Shown here: positions 1 to 8,623 of the stretch, piece by piece | Layout: each line of letters starts with the position of its first letter | Numbering within the stretch: the first letter of the stretch is position 1 | Source: Flaviflexus huanghaiensis | GTDB taxonomy: Bacteria; Actinomycetota; Actinomycetes; Actinomycetales; Actinomycetaceae | Length of the DNA: 59,362 nucleotides | Direction of reading: 5' to 3' | Assembly: GCF_014118685.1 (NCBI RefSeq) | Contig: NZ_JACFAK010000016.1 | Location: 1-59,362, forward strand | Translations under genes and position numbers: made by a program | The notes under the pieces: model-generated | Told to the model about the DNA's origin: nothing | Databases searched by the model: none | What the model saw: the letters and a program-made list of their open reading frames with translations, nothing else

Positions 1-7
1 ACATACG

Positions 8-64
8 GAGGGCCTTCCTCGGAGTGCTGGTTTCGCAACTCCCACTCAATCGCGGAAGGCCCTC
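8..64. repeat. Inverted repeat at left window edge
   Basis: A perfect 11-bp inverted repeat (gagggccttcc at 8-18, its complement at 54-64) encloses about 35 bp. On the minus strand an ATG near position 4 follows a GAGG sequence, so this could be the leader of a gene running off the left edge. It lies about 60 bp from where the neighbouring hydrolase loses similarity to its family, so an insertion-element boundary is possible. No transposase is visible, so this is only a suggestion. Confidence 0.45.
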
Positions 65-102
65 TCTTCACGTCACAAGTCAGCGCGTGTCATCGCACTG
101 CC

Positions 103-1185
103 TCAACCAACCTGTCCGGTCAGTACACCTAGCGCTTCCAGCGCGTCGGCCGCGGCATCGTCGTTCCGGTTCCTGGCATCGGTGAGGCTTTCCGCGTACA
201 TCAGCTGGTCCGTCTCGAACGGGTCGACCATCTGACCCGTGCCAATCCACGCATGGAAGAGCTCGGGGTTGCGTTGGACTGCGAGCGTTCCGAGGATTGT
301 TCCCCACGAGCTACCGACGAGGTACAGCTTTTCTTGATCGAAGCGGTCGAGCAGGTAGCGGGTGACTTCTACGGTGTCGTCGACCATCTGCTCCGGCGTC
401 AGTGTGTTGGTGGGGTCCAGCGCGTCATACGACTTGCCTGCGCCTCGTTGGTCCCACACGGCGACGACGAAGTCCTGTTCCAACGCGTCCCCGGACCTGC
501 GGATGCGACCGATCCCCGTGCCCCCGGGGCCGCCTTCCAAAAACAACAAGATTGGCGCCTCCGCGGAAACACCGCGCAACATAATGCTCTGCTCGTGGCC
601 GCCGATCGGCACATCGACGATCTCGGCGATACTGTCCGGCACCTCCTGACCGTTGGCGTCGACGATCGGCTCGGTCGAGGCGGGCCGCGCCAGCCCAGCG
701 GTCAGTAGCACGACCGCGGCCGTGGCCACAGCCAGCAATCCCCTGCTGACGGGATGGCGGCGAGGGGGATGCGCAGCACGGCGGCGCAGGGACCGTCTCA
801 CGAGGAACACTCCCCACCCGGACCCGACCATCAGGGGCAAGAGCAGGAGAAGTGCATCGATCCCGCGGCCTCCAACAAGGGCGATGATGCCGTACAAGCT
901 TGATAAAGAGATGGTGTCCACCGTGGGGCCGTCAATGCGCGTCCGAACCAGCTCGAAAACGGTGACGAACACGACCGGCGAGATCACCACCGCCCAGCGC
1001 GTGCGCAGTGCCCACCCGACACCAACCCCCACGACAACCAACGCGACGAGTGATACCAGCGCCTGCGCTGTCGTCACCGGTCCACGAGGCAACAGCCACC
1101 CGATCGCAGCGGCCGCCAGCGCGACCAGAACTACACCAGCCGTCACACGGCTGACAGCGGTGACAGAGGACTCAGTCTCCGACAT
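103..1185 (-). pseudogene. Membrane-anchored alpha/beta hydrolase (proline iminopeptidase-like), C-terminally truncated
   Basis: The 360-residue product has several hydrophobic segments within residues 1-130 and another at 148-165, then an alpha/beta-hydrolase domain. Visible motifs are the oxyanion-loop EGGPGG (217-222), WDQRGAGKS (244-252) and the nucleophile elbow GSSWG with Ser293. In this family the Asp and His of the triad lie more than 100 residues beyond the nucleophile. Here the protein ends about 65 residues after it, shortly after the usual helix ending in ALG, with five or six unrelated residues before the stop. The triad is therefore incomplete and the enzyme is probably inactive. 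An inverted repeat sits just past the stop, so truncation by insertion or rearrangement is plausible. The start at 1185 is reasonable because the N-terminal membrane segment follows directly. Confidence 0.6.
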
Positions 1186-2052
1186 GGCTAACGCCTTCCC
1201 GCCCGGACGACTCTCCTATGGGCAGAGAACGGATAGATGACCGAGGTGTCGTTGAACATGATGTCAGCCACGTGAATCTCCACATCGGCGAAGGGAGCTT
1301 TGGCCCACACATCATGACCACCCGCACCCGCAACACTACGCCTCATAGGACCGAATGGACATCGGTTCAATCCCGAATTCTCCAGGTCCGTGGATGGAAG
1401 AGGCCGGGCCGATGCTTGCTCCTGCATCAGATGTGCCGAGGGCCCACGGATCTCGTCACCAGCGAAGCGTGAGGCCGCTTCCTCCACTGGGATAGCGATA
1501 GTCGCACCGCGAAGAGCTATCGGAAGATCGGGGAGGCGCTCACCGCACCCCTGTGGGCGTAGCGGTGCGGTCCTGCCGACGAGCGCGGCTCAACGCGAGC
1601 GACGCCAAAGTCACGCTTCCACAAGAGCCTGCCGGCCGGCAGAACGCGCACACCGCTGCCACCTGGTGAGGCGTTGCAGACGGGCGAGCATGCATTGCAC
1701 CCACCGTGACAAAGCCTGATCACGGGGTTCATCCAATCCTCTCCCCGTGAATCCCGGAGCTTCTGGACAACCAGATCACGGCACGCGGAGCCGAGGTCCT
1801 GCGTGCACTCGCACACGGGCGGCCGAACGCCGAGATCGCCGAAGTTCGCTTGATCTTTCACGCGAGCGCACGAGGGCGGCTGAGCAGGTGAAGCTCCAAA
1901 CTCTCAATTCAGCTACGAGGTGGACTGACGGCCCCAGTCGATATCCGGACCTGTCAACAAGGTATTGGGCAGGGTGAGGACAGGGAGGGTAACCGCTGCC
2001 CTGTGGGGCGCCGTCACCCGTGCGGCGTCATTCAGTCATAGCTGAAGGACTC
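1186..2052. other. Gene-poor, apparently decayed region
   Basis: No reading frame in these 867 bp resembles a real protein. The frames are short, arginine- and serine-rich, and start without convincing ribosome binding sites. The only recognisable content is a helix-turn-helix relic at about 1760-1891. Together with the truncated hydrolase next door this looks like a site of gene loss. Confidence 0.5.
1760..1891 (+). pseudogene. Relic of a LuxR/GerE-type DNA-binding domain
   Basis: This frame reads ...ITARGAEVLRALAHG followed by RPNAEIAEVRLIFHASARGRL and a stop. It matches the LuxR C-terminal helix-turn-helix pattern: LTxRExEVL, then LAxGxxNxEIAxxL, then the recognition helix start. The canonical glutamate after TxR is Gly, and the ATVKTH segment has degenerated into HASARGR. 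There is no upstream receiver domain and no start codon with a ribosome binding site. It is best read as the decayed 3' end of a two-component response regulator or LuxR-type regulator gene. Confidence 0.5.
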
Positions 2053-3381
2053 TCACTCCTCGGCTGGTTTTGCTCCCGGCTTGCTCTTCGCCTCAGCTTC
2101 TTCGGCCTTCTTCGCGTACTTTTCTTCACCGGAGCGGACGTACTCGTCGAAGGCCTCGGGTGGGCCACCGCTCCTGTTCGGCTTGTAATTCATTTCCGGA
2201 TACATGTCGTGGCCGACCAGGTAGTTGATGACGACATTGACGGCCGCGACGAAGGGGACCGCGAAGAGGGCACCGAAGATGCCGGCAAGGATGGAACCAG
2301 CAGTGACAGCGATGACAACGACAACGGGGTGGAGGGACAGCTTGTTGCCCTGGAGGTAGGGCTGGAGGACGTTGCCTTCGATCTGTTGGACGGCGAGGAC
2401 ACCGATGAACATGAAAATCGCATCCCCGACACCCTGATCAACGAGCGCGACAAGAGTTGCGATTGCACCGGTAACGAACGCGCCGACAATGGGGACAAAA
2501 GAGCCGACAAAGACGAGGACGCCGATCGGGAACCAGAGCGAAACACCGAGCGCCGCGGCAACTGCGGCGATGCCAACGGCGTCGATTGCGGCAACCTCAA
2601 TCTGGGTGCGAGTGTAAGCCCCGAGCGTGTACCACGCCCGGATGCCGGACTCGTTGATATCGCGGCGAGCACGCTTGGGGAACATGCGGACAACGAAGAA
2701 CCACATGTTCCGCCCATCCCTCATGAAGAAGAACATGGTGAACAGCGCAAGGATAAGACCGGTGAAGAACGAAACGAGGGATCCGGTGGCGCTGAGGACT
2801 CCGCCCGCAATGTTGCCGGCGTTCTGGCTCAGTTGCCGTTGTAACTGATCGACATATTGCTGCAACTGATCGGAGCCAATGCCGAGAGGACTGTCCGAGA
2901 GCCACTCGAGGAGTTGATCGAAACCGTCCGCAGCTTTCTCTGAGAGATCTGAGAACCCGGCGAGGATCGAGGCTCCCGCACCGCCGACGAGCCCGACGAC
3001 GATGAGAAGGAAGGTGATGAGGGCGACCGCCGCGGCAAGGCTTCTCGGCATTCGTAGAGTCGACCTATAGAACCGCAGGATCGGCTCCATGAGAACGGCC
3101 AGGAGCATGGCGATGAGGATCGCGAGCAAGATCGTTGAGAAGAACGTGAGGAACTGACCAATGAAGTAGGCGGCGATCCCGACAAGGACGAGCCGCCAGG
3201 ACCAGCTTGCAGCGATTCTCAAAGCGGTCGGCACCGCAGAGTCATGACGGTCCTGCTGGCTACGCAACCTCTCCTGATACGCCTCATCCGTGCGCGGGAC
3301 CGGACCCTGCGCGAGCCGTTCCCTGCGTTCAATGGCTCGTTGCCTGATGGTCCGCTTCTCGTCTTCAGGTGACTGTGACAT
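2053..3381 (-). CDS. AI-2E family transporter
   Basis: This is a polytopic membrane protein of the AI-2E/UPF0118 family (PF01594), about 442 residues. Several long hydrophobic segments lie in roughly the first 120 residues, then a soluble loop at about 130-200, then a second membrane cluster. The pattern DxGxxxAxxxF followed by QQIEGNVLQPYLQG is typical of the family. The charged N-terminus (residues 1-60) and the Lys/Glu/Ala-rich C-terminal tail are cytoplasmic-looking. The start at 3381 is chosen because GAGAGGAAG sits five bases before that ATG; an upstream ATG at 3405 lacks such a site. Substrates vary in this family (autoinducer-2, Na+/H+ or other solutes), so no substrate is assigned. 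It is divergent from msrA. Confidence 0.85.
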   Translation of the reverse strand: MSQSPEDEKRTIRQRAIERRERLAQGPVPRTDEAYQERLRSQQDRHDSAVPTALRIAASWSWRLVLVGIAAYFIGQFLTFFSTILLAILIAMLLAVLMEPILRFYRSTLRMPRSLAAAVALITFLLIVVGLVGGAGASILAGFSDLSEKAADGFDQLLEWLSDSPLGIGSDQLQQYVDQLQRQLSQNAGNIAGGVLSATGSLVSFFTGLILALFTMFFFMRDGRNMWFFVVRMFPKRARRDINESGIRAWYTLGAYTRTQIEVAAIDAVGIAAVAAALGVSLWFPIGVLVFVGSFVPIVGAFVTGAIATLVALVDQGVGDAIFMFIGVLAVQQIEGNVLQPYLQGNKLSLHPVVVVIAVTAGSILAGIFGALFAVPFVAAVNVVINYLVGHDMYPEMNYKPNRSGGPPEAFDEYVRSGEEKYAKKAEEAEAKSKPGAKPAEE

Positions 3382-3483
3382 AGCTTCCTCTCGATCCTGG
3401 AACAAGTGTAGGGGGCGGTCCGCTATTCCTCATCGTCGGCCGATCGCGTGCCTGGGGTTGATTTCCCCTCCAAGCGTGACCCC

Positions 3484-3512
3484 TTGAACCAGCGCGGCCA
3501 TGGGTAGACAAT
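3484..3512 (+). promoter_or_regulatory. Promoter of msrA, probably leaderless
   Basis: A TTGAAC (-35, 3484-3489) and GACAAT (-10, 3507-3512) are separated by 17 bp. The -10 ends six bases before the msrA ATG at 3519, so transcription would start at or within a base of the start codon. There is no Shine-Dalgarno sequence, which fits a leaderless mRNA. Confidence 0.55.
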
Positions 3513-3518
3513 TCAGAC

Positions 3519-4163
3519 ATGGGATTCTTACAGTTCAGTAAGCCGCCGGTCGTCACGGCGAAGAACGCTTTGCGCGGGCGAGACATTCCGGTCCTCCCCC
3601 ACCCGCGACCTCACACGGTACTCGGCACAGCGATTGACGCTCCGCCGGCGGAAGGCCACGAAGAGGCCTATCTTGCACTCGGTTGCTACTGGGGCGCTGA
3701 AAAGATCTTCTGGGAGCTCGGGGCCGAGACAACAGCTGTTGGCTTCATGGGCGGATACACGAAGAACCCGACATACATGGAGGTGTGTACCGGACTCACG
3801 GGTCACACCGAGACGGTCCGAGTCGTCTTCGACCCCAACAAGGTCTCGTACACGGAAATTCTCCAGGCGTTCTTCGAGTCGCACGACCCGACAACGCTCA
3901 ACAGGCAGGGCAATGATCGCGGTACGCAGTACCGCTCCGCTATTTTCGCAACGACCGACGAGCAGTACACGACCGCACTGAAAATTCGCGACCTTTATCA
4001 AAAGGTCCTCAAGGACGCGGGCCGCGATGCGATCGTCACAGAGGTGCACGAGCCCGGCCAGCCGTTCTACTTCGCTGAGAACGAGCATCAGCAGTACCTC
4101 GATAAGAATCCAGGCGGTTACAACTGCCACGCGCGCACGGGACTCGCCTGCCCCGTCGCATAA
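3519..4163 (+). CDS. msrA: Peptide methionine-S-sulfoxide reductase
   Basis: The enzyme reduces methionine-S-sulfoxide in oxidised proteins, using thioredoxin for recycling. The catalytic motif is GCYWG with Cys56 (usually GCFWG), followed by EKIFWE. Tyr and Glu residues of the substrate pocket lie in GGYTKNPTY. The C-terminus carries two further cysteines, Cys203 and Cys211, in the positions expected for resolving cysteines. The length (214 residues) and the roughly 50-residue N-terminal extension match the long actinobacterial MsrA type. No MsrB is adjacent. A promoter with its -10 six bases from the ATG suggests leaderless translation. It is followed 98 bp later by serB, which has its own ribosome binding site. 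Confidence 0.95.
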   Translation: MGFLQFSKPPVVTAKNALRGRDIPVLPHPRPHTVLGTAIDAPPAEGHEEAYLALGCYWGAEKIFWELGAETTAVGFMGGYTKNPTYMEVCTGLTGHTETVRVVFDPNKVSYTEILQAFFESHDPTTLNRQGNDRGTQYRSAIFATTDEQYTTALKIRDLYQKVLKDAGRDAIVTEVHEPGQPFYFAENEHQQYLDKNPGGYNCHARTGLACPVA

Positions 4164-4261
4164 CCGGCGATCACTCACCGTCTTACCTACTCTTCCGCTC
4201 CTTGCCTCATCCTTGTCTATACATGTATGGTCGAGGCAGGTAGCGTGAGGAGCGAATAATA

Positions 4262-4897
4262 ATGAGCCACAAGCGGGTCTTTGTCCTAGACGTTGATGCA
4301 ACGTTCATCCAGCAGGAGCAGCTTGACTTGCTGGCTGACGAGGTTGGCGCCTACGAGGCGGTCGCCGAGATCACTCAACGTATGCGGCGCGGCGAGATCG
4401 AGTTTGCCGAATCTCTTCGGTTGCGAACGAAGCCTCTCGCCGGACATGACGTGTCCGTCCTCGACAGGGCCCGGGCAGGGATCACCCTCACCGAGGGGGC
4501 AGCCGAGCTTCTTGACTTCGCCCAGTCCAAGGGATGGCCTGTCTATCTCGTCTCAGGCGGCTTCCATGACCTCATCGACACATTCGTCTCCGGCCTCCCC
4601 GTCGCGGGAGTGCGGGCAAATCGGCTCGAGATCGACGGTGAAATACTGACCGGCCGGGTTCTCGGAGACATCATCGGCCAGCAGGAGAAAGCGCACCATC
4701 TGGAAGACATAGCGCGCACAGAGGGCGTTAGCACCGATGAGACGATCGCCATCGGCGACGGCGCCAATGACATCGCCATGGTCGAGGCGGCCGGACTGGG
4801 CGTCGCGTTTGGTGGCTCCCCCGCCCTCGTCGAGGCCGCCGATATTGTCCTCACGGGCGAGTCCCTCGCCGAGCTTATCCCCCATCTAAAGTCCTGA
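4262..4897 (+). CDS. serB: Phosphoserine phosphatase, short form
   Basis: A HAD-superfamily phosphatase of 211 residues that performs the last step of serine synthesis. Motif I is DVDAT with nucleophile Asp10 and acid/base Asp12. Ser98 in LVSGGF is motif II, Lys143 is motif III, and GDGANDIAMVEAAG (165-178) supplies Asp166 and Asp170 for Mg2+. Motif I normally reads DxDST; the Ala in place of Ser is a mild oddity. The protein lacks the N-terminal ACT domains found in mycobacterial SerB2, so allosteric control by serine through those domains is not expected. The ATG is preceded by GAGGAG nine bases upstream. Confidence 0.9.
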   Translation: MSHKRVFVLDVDATFIQQEQLDLLADEVGAYEAVAEITQRMRRGEIEFAESLRLRTKPLAGHDVSVLDRARAGITLTEGAAELLDFAQSKGWPVYLVSGGFHDLIDTFVSGLPVAGVRANRLEIDGEILTGRVLGDIIGQQEKAHHLEDIARTEGVSTDETIAIGDGANDIAMVEAAGLGVAFGGSPALVEAADIVLTGESLAELIPHLKS

Positions 4898-4965
4898 ACT
4901 CGGCGGGTGAAGTTGCGAGAATATGCCAGACTGAATCGGTCATAACTTCGATAGAAAGGTTCAGC

Positions 4966-5370
4966 ATGGCAGTCGACCTTCCCACCGCCACAGGCTCCTT
5001 CGGCGACGAGCCGACCCTCTCATTCCCGACCGAGCAGGCCCCCACGGGCTTGCATGTCGTCGTCCTCGAAGAGGGCACGGGCCCTATTGTTGGACGCGGT
5101 CGCCAGATCGAGGTCAACTATCACGGTCAGATCTGGAATGGTGGTCTCTTCGACTCGTCATACCAGCGCGGCAGCACAACAAGCTTCCCGATCGGCGTCG
5201 GCGCTGTCATTGCCGGATGGGACGAGGCTCTCGTCGGCAAGACTGTCGGCTCCCGCCTTCTCATCTCCATCCCGCCGGAGAAGGGCTACGGCGCACGCGG
5301 AGTACCCCAGGCCGGTATCGGCGGTACTGACACCCTCGTCTTCGTCGTCGACGTCGTCGGCGTAAAGTAA
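4966..5370 (+). CDS. FKBP-type peptidyl-prolyl cis-trans isomerase
   Basis: A single-domain FKBP of 134 residues with no signal peptide, so probably cytoplasmic. The first 40 residues are a linker-like extension. Residues 45-134 form the FKBP fold, with VNYHGQIWNGGLFDSS, the hydrophobic pocket residues in VIAGWDEAL, and IPPEKGYGARG. It would assist folding by isomerising Xaa-Pro bonds. AGAAAGG lies seven bases before the ATG. It ends in a strong hairpin terminator shared with the convergent gene. Confidence 0.9.
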   Translation: MAVDLPTATGSFGDEPTLSFPTEQAPTGLHVVVLEEGTGPIVGRGRQIEVNYHGQIWNGGLFDSSYQRGSTTSFPIGVGAVIAGWDEALVGKTVGSRLLISIPPEKGYGARGVPQAGIGGTDTLVFVVDVVGVK

Positions 5371-5384
5371 CGCGGTAAACATAG

Positions 5385-5412
5385 GTGCGGCCCGGTTAAA
5401 ACCGGGCCGCAC
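5385..5412. terminator. Bidirectional hairpin terminator
   Basis: A perfect 13-bp stem (gtgcggcccggtt and its complement) with an AA at the tip lies between the convergent FKBP and Bax-inhibitor-like genes, 14 bp past one stop and 30 bp from the other. Confidence 0.8.
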
Positions 5413-5442
5413 TCAACGGTCAATCCCCCACGAGGGTCGCTA

Positions 5443-6384
5443 TCACTCCTGGTTGAGAATGGCGAGGAGTCGAAGGACCTCGAGGTAGATCCACAGGATC
5501 GTCATGACGATACCGATGGCGGCCGTCCACGCGAAGGACCTCGGCGCACGGTTGGCAACGGCGATCTTCGCGACCTCAAAGTCATTGATGAGCATGTAGG
5601 ACGCAACGATGATCATGACGACGCCGAGGACGACGCCGAGCGGGATGCCCATGATTTCAGCGGACCTCATGCCCCACGGTGCATCGATAACCCCGGTCCA
5701 CGACAAAATGAGGTTCGCGAAAGAGAAGACAATCGCGGCGATCATGATCGTGAGGACGATCTTCATGCCCTTGGGCGTTGTGCGCACGAGTCCAGTCGTA
5801 TGAAGGAACCACGCAACGGCGACAACGGATGCCGTCGCAAGGACGGCCTGCAGGGCGATGCCCTCGTACATGAGCTCGAGAACACCGGTCAGCGTACCGA
5901 GTGCGACACCCTGAAGAGCCGCATAGGACATCGTCAGCCCGGGTCCAAGCTGGCGCTTGAACGCCATGAAAAGGCCAACACCGAAGGCCGCAAGTGATGC
6001 GACGATCGCCACGGTGAACGCCGTACCGAAGCCCGCGGACGACATGTCGCTGGGGACGAACAGCATCCACGAGAGGATGCCGGATAGAAGCGTGACACCC
6101 AGGAGGATGCCGGTCTTCATCATGATGTCGTCGTAGGTAAGGGCCGGTTCGCCGTTCGCTGCCCGGTCACCGTAGACCGGGGCTTCGCGTCCGTAACCCG
6201 GCTGGAACGGCTGCTGGTACTCCTGCGGAGGGAATGCCTGCTGGCCGCTGGCCGGCTGGTAGCCGCGCTGCTGGTCGGCGGGCTGGCCCGCACGGCCGGG
6301 CTCATAACCCGGCATCGCCGGGTAACCGGCGGGGGTGCGCTGCTCCGTGAAATACGGGTTGCGCGACATAATAGGATTGCTCAT
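5443..6384 (-). CDS. Bax inhibitor-1/YccA family membrane protein
   Basis: A 313-residue integral membrane protein. The first 80 residues are a cytoplasmic-looking, Pro/Gln/Tyr-rich low-complexity region with several PGY and QQ stretches. The rest contains seven hydrophobic segments of the BI-1-like family (DUF4870/YccA type in actinobacteria), ending in ILWIYLEVLRLLAIL. Family members include Ca2+-leak channels such as BsYetJ, but the physiological role in actinobacteria is not settled. GGAGG lies nine bases before the ATG. Confidence 0.85.
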   Translation of the reverse strand: MSNPIMSRNPYFTEQRTPAGYPAMPGYEPGRAGQPADQQRGYQPASGQQAFPPQEYQQPFQPGYGREAPVYGDRAANGEPALTYDDIMMKTGILLGVTLLSGILSWMLFVPSDMSSAGFGTAFTVAIVASLAAFGVGLFMAFKRQLGPGLTMSYAALQGVALGTLTGVLELMYEGIALQAVLATASVVAVAWFLHTTGLVRTTPKGMKIVLTIMIAAIVFSFANLILSWTGVIDAPWGMRSAEIMGIPLGVVLGVVMIIVASYMLINDFEVAKIAVANRAPRSFAWTAAIGIVMTILWIYLEVLRLLAILNQE

Positions 6385-6719
6385 TTTCGCAAGTCCTCCA
6401 CAATCTCTCTGGGCACTGGTTGCAGTCTATACAAACGGTCAAAGCCTCACCAGACACATTGTCGAGATTCCTACCTGGGCGTAAGAAAGGTTCAGCCGGA
6501 CGCCAGGTAAGCGGTGTTCCCTGCCACAATGCGTACATTGTCAATCGTCGCACTGACCGGAAGAACCTGTTAGGCAACCGATACGGATGCCGAACGGAGA
6601 GGTGTGAAACCGTGCCAAAGCGAACGATCACGAAAGACTTCCTGTGTAAGCTTAAGGCCGGTGGAACTGCAGGGCGATCGGGTTCCTGCGGTGATGCTTT
6701 TCCCGGAGGATGATGAGTA
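6385..6719. other. Intergenic region upstream of the copper chaperone gene
   Basis: This 335-bp gap lies between two divergent genes. It holds the leader of the Bax-inhibitor-like gene on the left and, on the right, a possible 33-codon ORF (6612-6713) ending six bases before the copper chaperone start. No clear operator or hairpin was recognised. Confidence 0.4.
6612..6713 (+). CDS. Possible small leader ORF upstream of the copper chaperone
   Basis: A GTG at 6612 is preceded by GGAGAGGTG and opens a frame of 33 codons. The peptide is Lys/Gly-rich with two cysteines (in DFLCKLKAGG and GSCGDAF) and ends PGG. Its stop (6711-6713) lies six bases before the next ATG, and the Shine-Dalgarno of the next gene (GGAGGA) is embedded in its last codons, an arrangement that would couple the two translations. 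The peptide is not recognised and could be fortuitous. Confidence 0.25.
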   Translation: MPKRTITKDFLCKLKAGGTAGRSGSCGDAFPGG

Positions 6720-7205
6720 ATGCGTATGTACGCGCGCGTGGCGAGTGCCACAGTGGTAGTCCTAACGACCGTCGCTGCCTGTTCGAGCGATGAAGGTGAG
6801 GCGCCCTCGGCAGACATTACGATCGAAGATGCCTGGGTCAAAGCATCGGACGAGGGGATGACGAGCGCGTTCGGAACCCTCTCCTACGACGGAGCCGAGC
6901 CCATTGCGATCACGTCCGTGACGTCGCCAGCGGCCAATCGAGTCGAGCTGCACGAGACGATCATGGGCGAAGACGGGCAGATGATGATGCAGGAAATCTC
7001 CGGCGGCTTCACAATCGACGCAGGCGGGGAACTCCTGCTCGAGCCTGGCGGTGACCACTTCATGCTCATGGGCCTCATCCAACCAATTGAGCCGGGCGAC
7101 GTCGTCACGTTCGCTGCGACGCTCGACAACGGAGACACGTTCACGTTCGAAGCGACAGCGAAGTCCTACGCTGGAGCCAACGAGAGCTACCACGACGACG
7201 AATGA
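6720..7205 (+). CDS. Extracytoplasmic copper chaperone, PCu(A)C family lipoprotein
   Basis: A 161-residue predicted lipoprotein: a signal peptide ends in the lipobox TVAAC with Cys21, so the protein is tethered outside the membrane. The PCu(A)C copper site is visible as His78, methionines at 88-90, His113 and Met115. Family members carry Cu(I) to cytochrome oxidase or other secreted cuproproteins. The gene overlaps the next, a Tat-exported DyP peroxidase, by 4 bp (ATGA). The same pairing (ECuC with DtpA) is known in Streptomyces lividans copper trafficking. GGAGGA precedes the start. Confidence 0.9.
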   Translation: MRMYARVASATVVVLTTVAACSSDEGEAPSADITIEDAWVKASDEGMTSAFGTLSYDGAEPIAITSVTSPAANRVELHETIMGEDGQMMMQEISGGFTIDAGGELLLEPGGDHFMLMGLIQPIEPGDVVTFAATLDNGDTFTFEATAKSYAGANESYHDDE

Positions 7206-8398
7206 ACGACGAACCGCAACGTGAAGGACTGACTCGCAGAGGCCTGCTCCTTGGCGGGGCCGCGGGCCTTGGTGCCGCAGCCGCCATCGGAATCGACCGT
7301 GCTGGCGCCTCTCCGCCTGAGCAGACCACGTTTGGTGAACAGACGATACCGTTCCATGGCTCGCATCAAGCCGGGATCGCAACGCCCGCCCAGGCGTTCG
7401 CCTCGTTCTACGCATTCGACCTACTTGACGGCGTCGACCGGGACAGCCTGAAAAAGCTCATGCCGATACTGACAGACGATGCCGAGAGATTGACTGCCGG
7501 CGAGCCTGCACTCGCAGACTCCGAACCGGAACTCGCCCTCGTCCCTGCCCGGCTCACCATCACGTTCGGCTTCGGCAAGGAGTTTGTCAGACGTGCCGAC
7601 CCGGAAGCGGTTCCATCCTGGCTCGGGCCGCTACCCGACTTTGAGATCGATAGGCTCGATGCCGCGTGGAGCGATGGCGACCTTCTCCTCCAGATCGCAG
7701 CCGATGATCCTGTCACGGTTTCGCACGCCGCCCGTATGCTCCTCAAGGACACGAGGACCTTCGCCTCGCTCCGCTGGACACAGAAGGGCTTCCGCAGGGC
7801 CGCAGGGTCGGTTCCGGAGAATGCGACGATGAGGAACCTCTTCGGACAGCTCGACGGCACAGCCAACCCCACGCCGGGGACGACCGACTTCGACGGGCTC
7901 GTATGGTCGACGGACGGCTGGCTGACGAACGGCACAAGCATCGTTATCCGCCGAATCAACATGGACCTCGAGACCTGGGATGAAGTCGACAAGCCCGGGC
8001 GTGAGCAATCTGTGGGTCGGTTTCAGGATTCTGGCGCGCCTTTGACCGGCGTGAACGAGCATGATGAGCCTGACTTCGATGCCACGACCAGCCTCGGCCT
8101 GCCGATCATTGCCGAGTACGCACACATGCGCCGCGCCCGGTCGGACAATCCCGACGAGAGGATCTTCCGACGGGTCTATAACTACGACGACACTCCCCCG
8201 AGTAGCACCGTCTCGAATGCGGGCCAGATCTTCACGTCGTTCCAGGCCGATGTCGACAAGCAATACGTGCCGCTTCAGCAACGGCTCGCCGACCTCGACC
8301 TGCTCAACCAGTGGACGGAGCCGATTGGGTCCGCGGTCTTCGCCATTCCGCCCGGATGCGAGGCGGGCGGCTTTATCGGCGAAACCCTGCTTTCGTAA
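7202..8398 (+). CDS. Tat-exported DyP-type heme peroxidase
   Basis: The 398-residue precursor begins with a Tat signal (TRRGLLLGG at 11-19, hydrophobic to about 30). The DyP fold follows, with the distal GxxDG motif as GQLDG (catalytic Asp218), the proximal heme ligand candidate His308 in EYAHMRRA, and Arg323/324 in IFRRVYNY. The family motif is more often GFKDG, so QL is a local variant. It resembles EfeB/DtpA secreted peroxidases. Translational overlap with the PCu(A)C chaperone suggests both act in extracytoplasmic copper or oxidant metabolism. No EfeU/EfeO iron-uptake genes flank it, which argues against an Efe system. Confidence 0.9.
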   Translation: MNDEPQREGLTRRGLLLGGAAGLGAAAAIGIDRAGASPPEQTTFGEQTIPFHGSHQAGIATPAQAFASFYAFDLLDGVDRDSLKKLMPILTDDAERLTAGEPALADSEPELALVPARLTITFGFGKEFVRRADPEAVPSWLGPLPDFEIDRLDAAWSDGDLLLQIAADDPVTVSHAARMLLKDTRTFASLRWTQKGFRRAAGSVPENATMRNLFGQLDGTANPTPGTTDFDGLVWSTDGWLTNGTSIVIRRINMDLETWDEVDKPGREQSVGRFQDSGAPLTGVNEHDEPDFDATTSLGLPIIAEYAHMRRARSDNPDERIFRRVYNYDDTPPSSTVSNAGQIFTSFQADVDKQYVPLQQRLADLDLLNQWTEPIGSAVFAIPPGCEAGGFIGETLLS

Positions 8399-8623
8399 AT
8401 TACCCGCTGCTGTTTGCCCCACAGTTATTCGGCTCCCGTGTCGTCCCCCTGCTTCCGTCCGGACCACCCATCTCCAAAACGGCAGCCAGGTCTATCGCGA
8501 CCTTGCGGGTCATTGCTTGATCATCGGCGGGGCCGTTTCCGTAACGGTACCCACCTGCCCTCGTGTTGGGCCGTTCGAATGGCTGGTATCCGGTACCCGC
8601 GGAGACCGCAGGGGTATTCCGTG

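Noticed and set aside
1188-1487. 99-codon minus-strand frame
   Set aside because: It has no ribosome binding site, no domain and an erratic composition within a decayed region.
2020-2844. 274-codon open frame on the plus strand, rich in Asp/Glu/Asn
   Set aside because: It is antisense to the AI-2E transporter gene, has no family resemblance and has a composition typical of shadow frames opposite membrane proteins.
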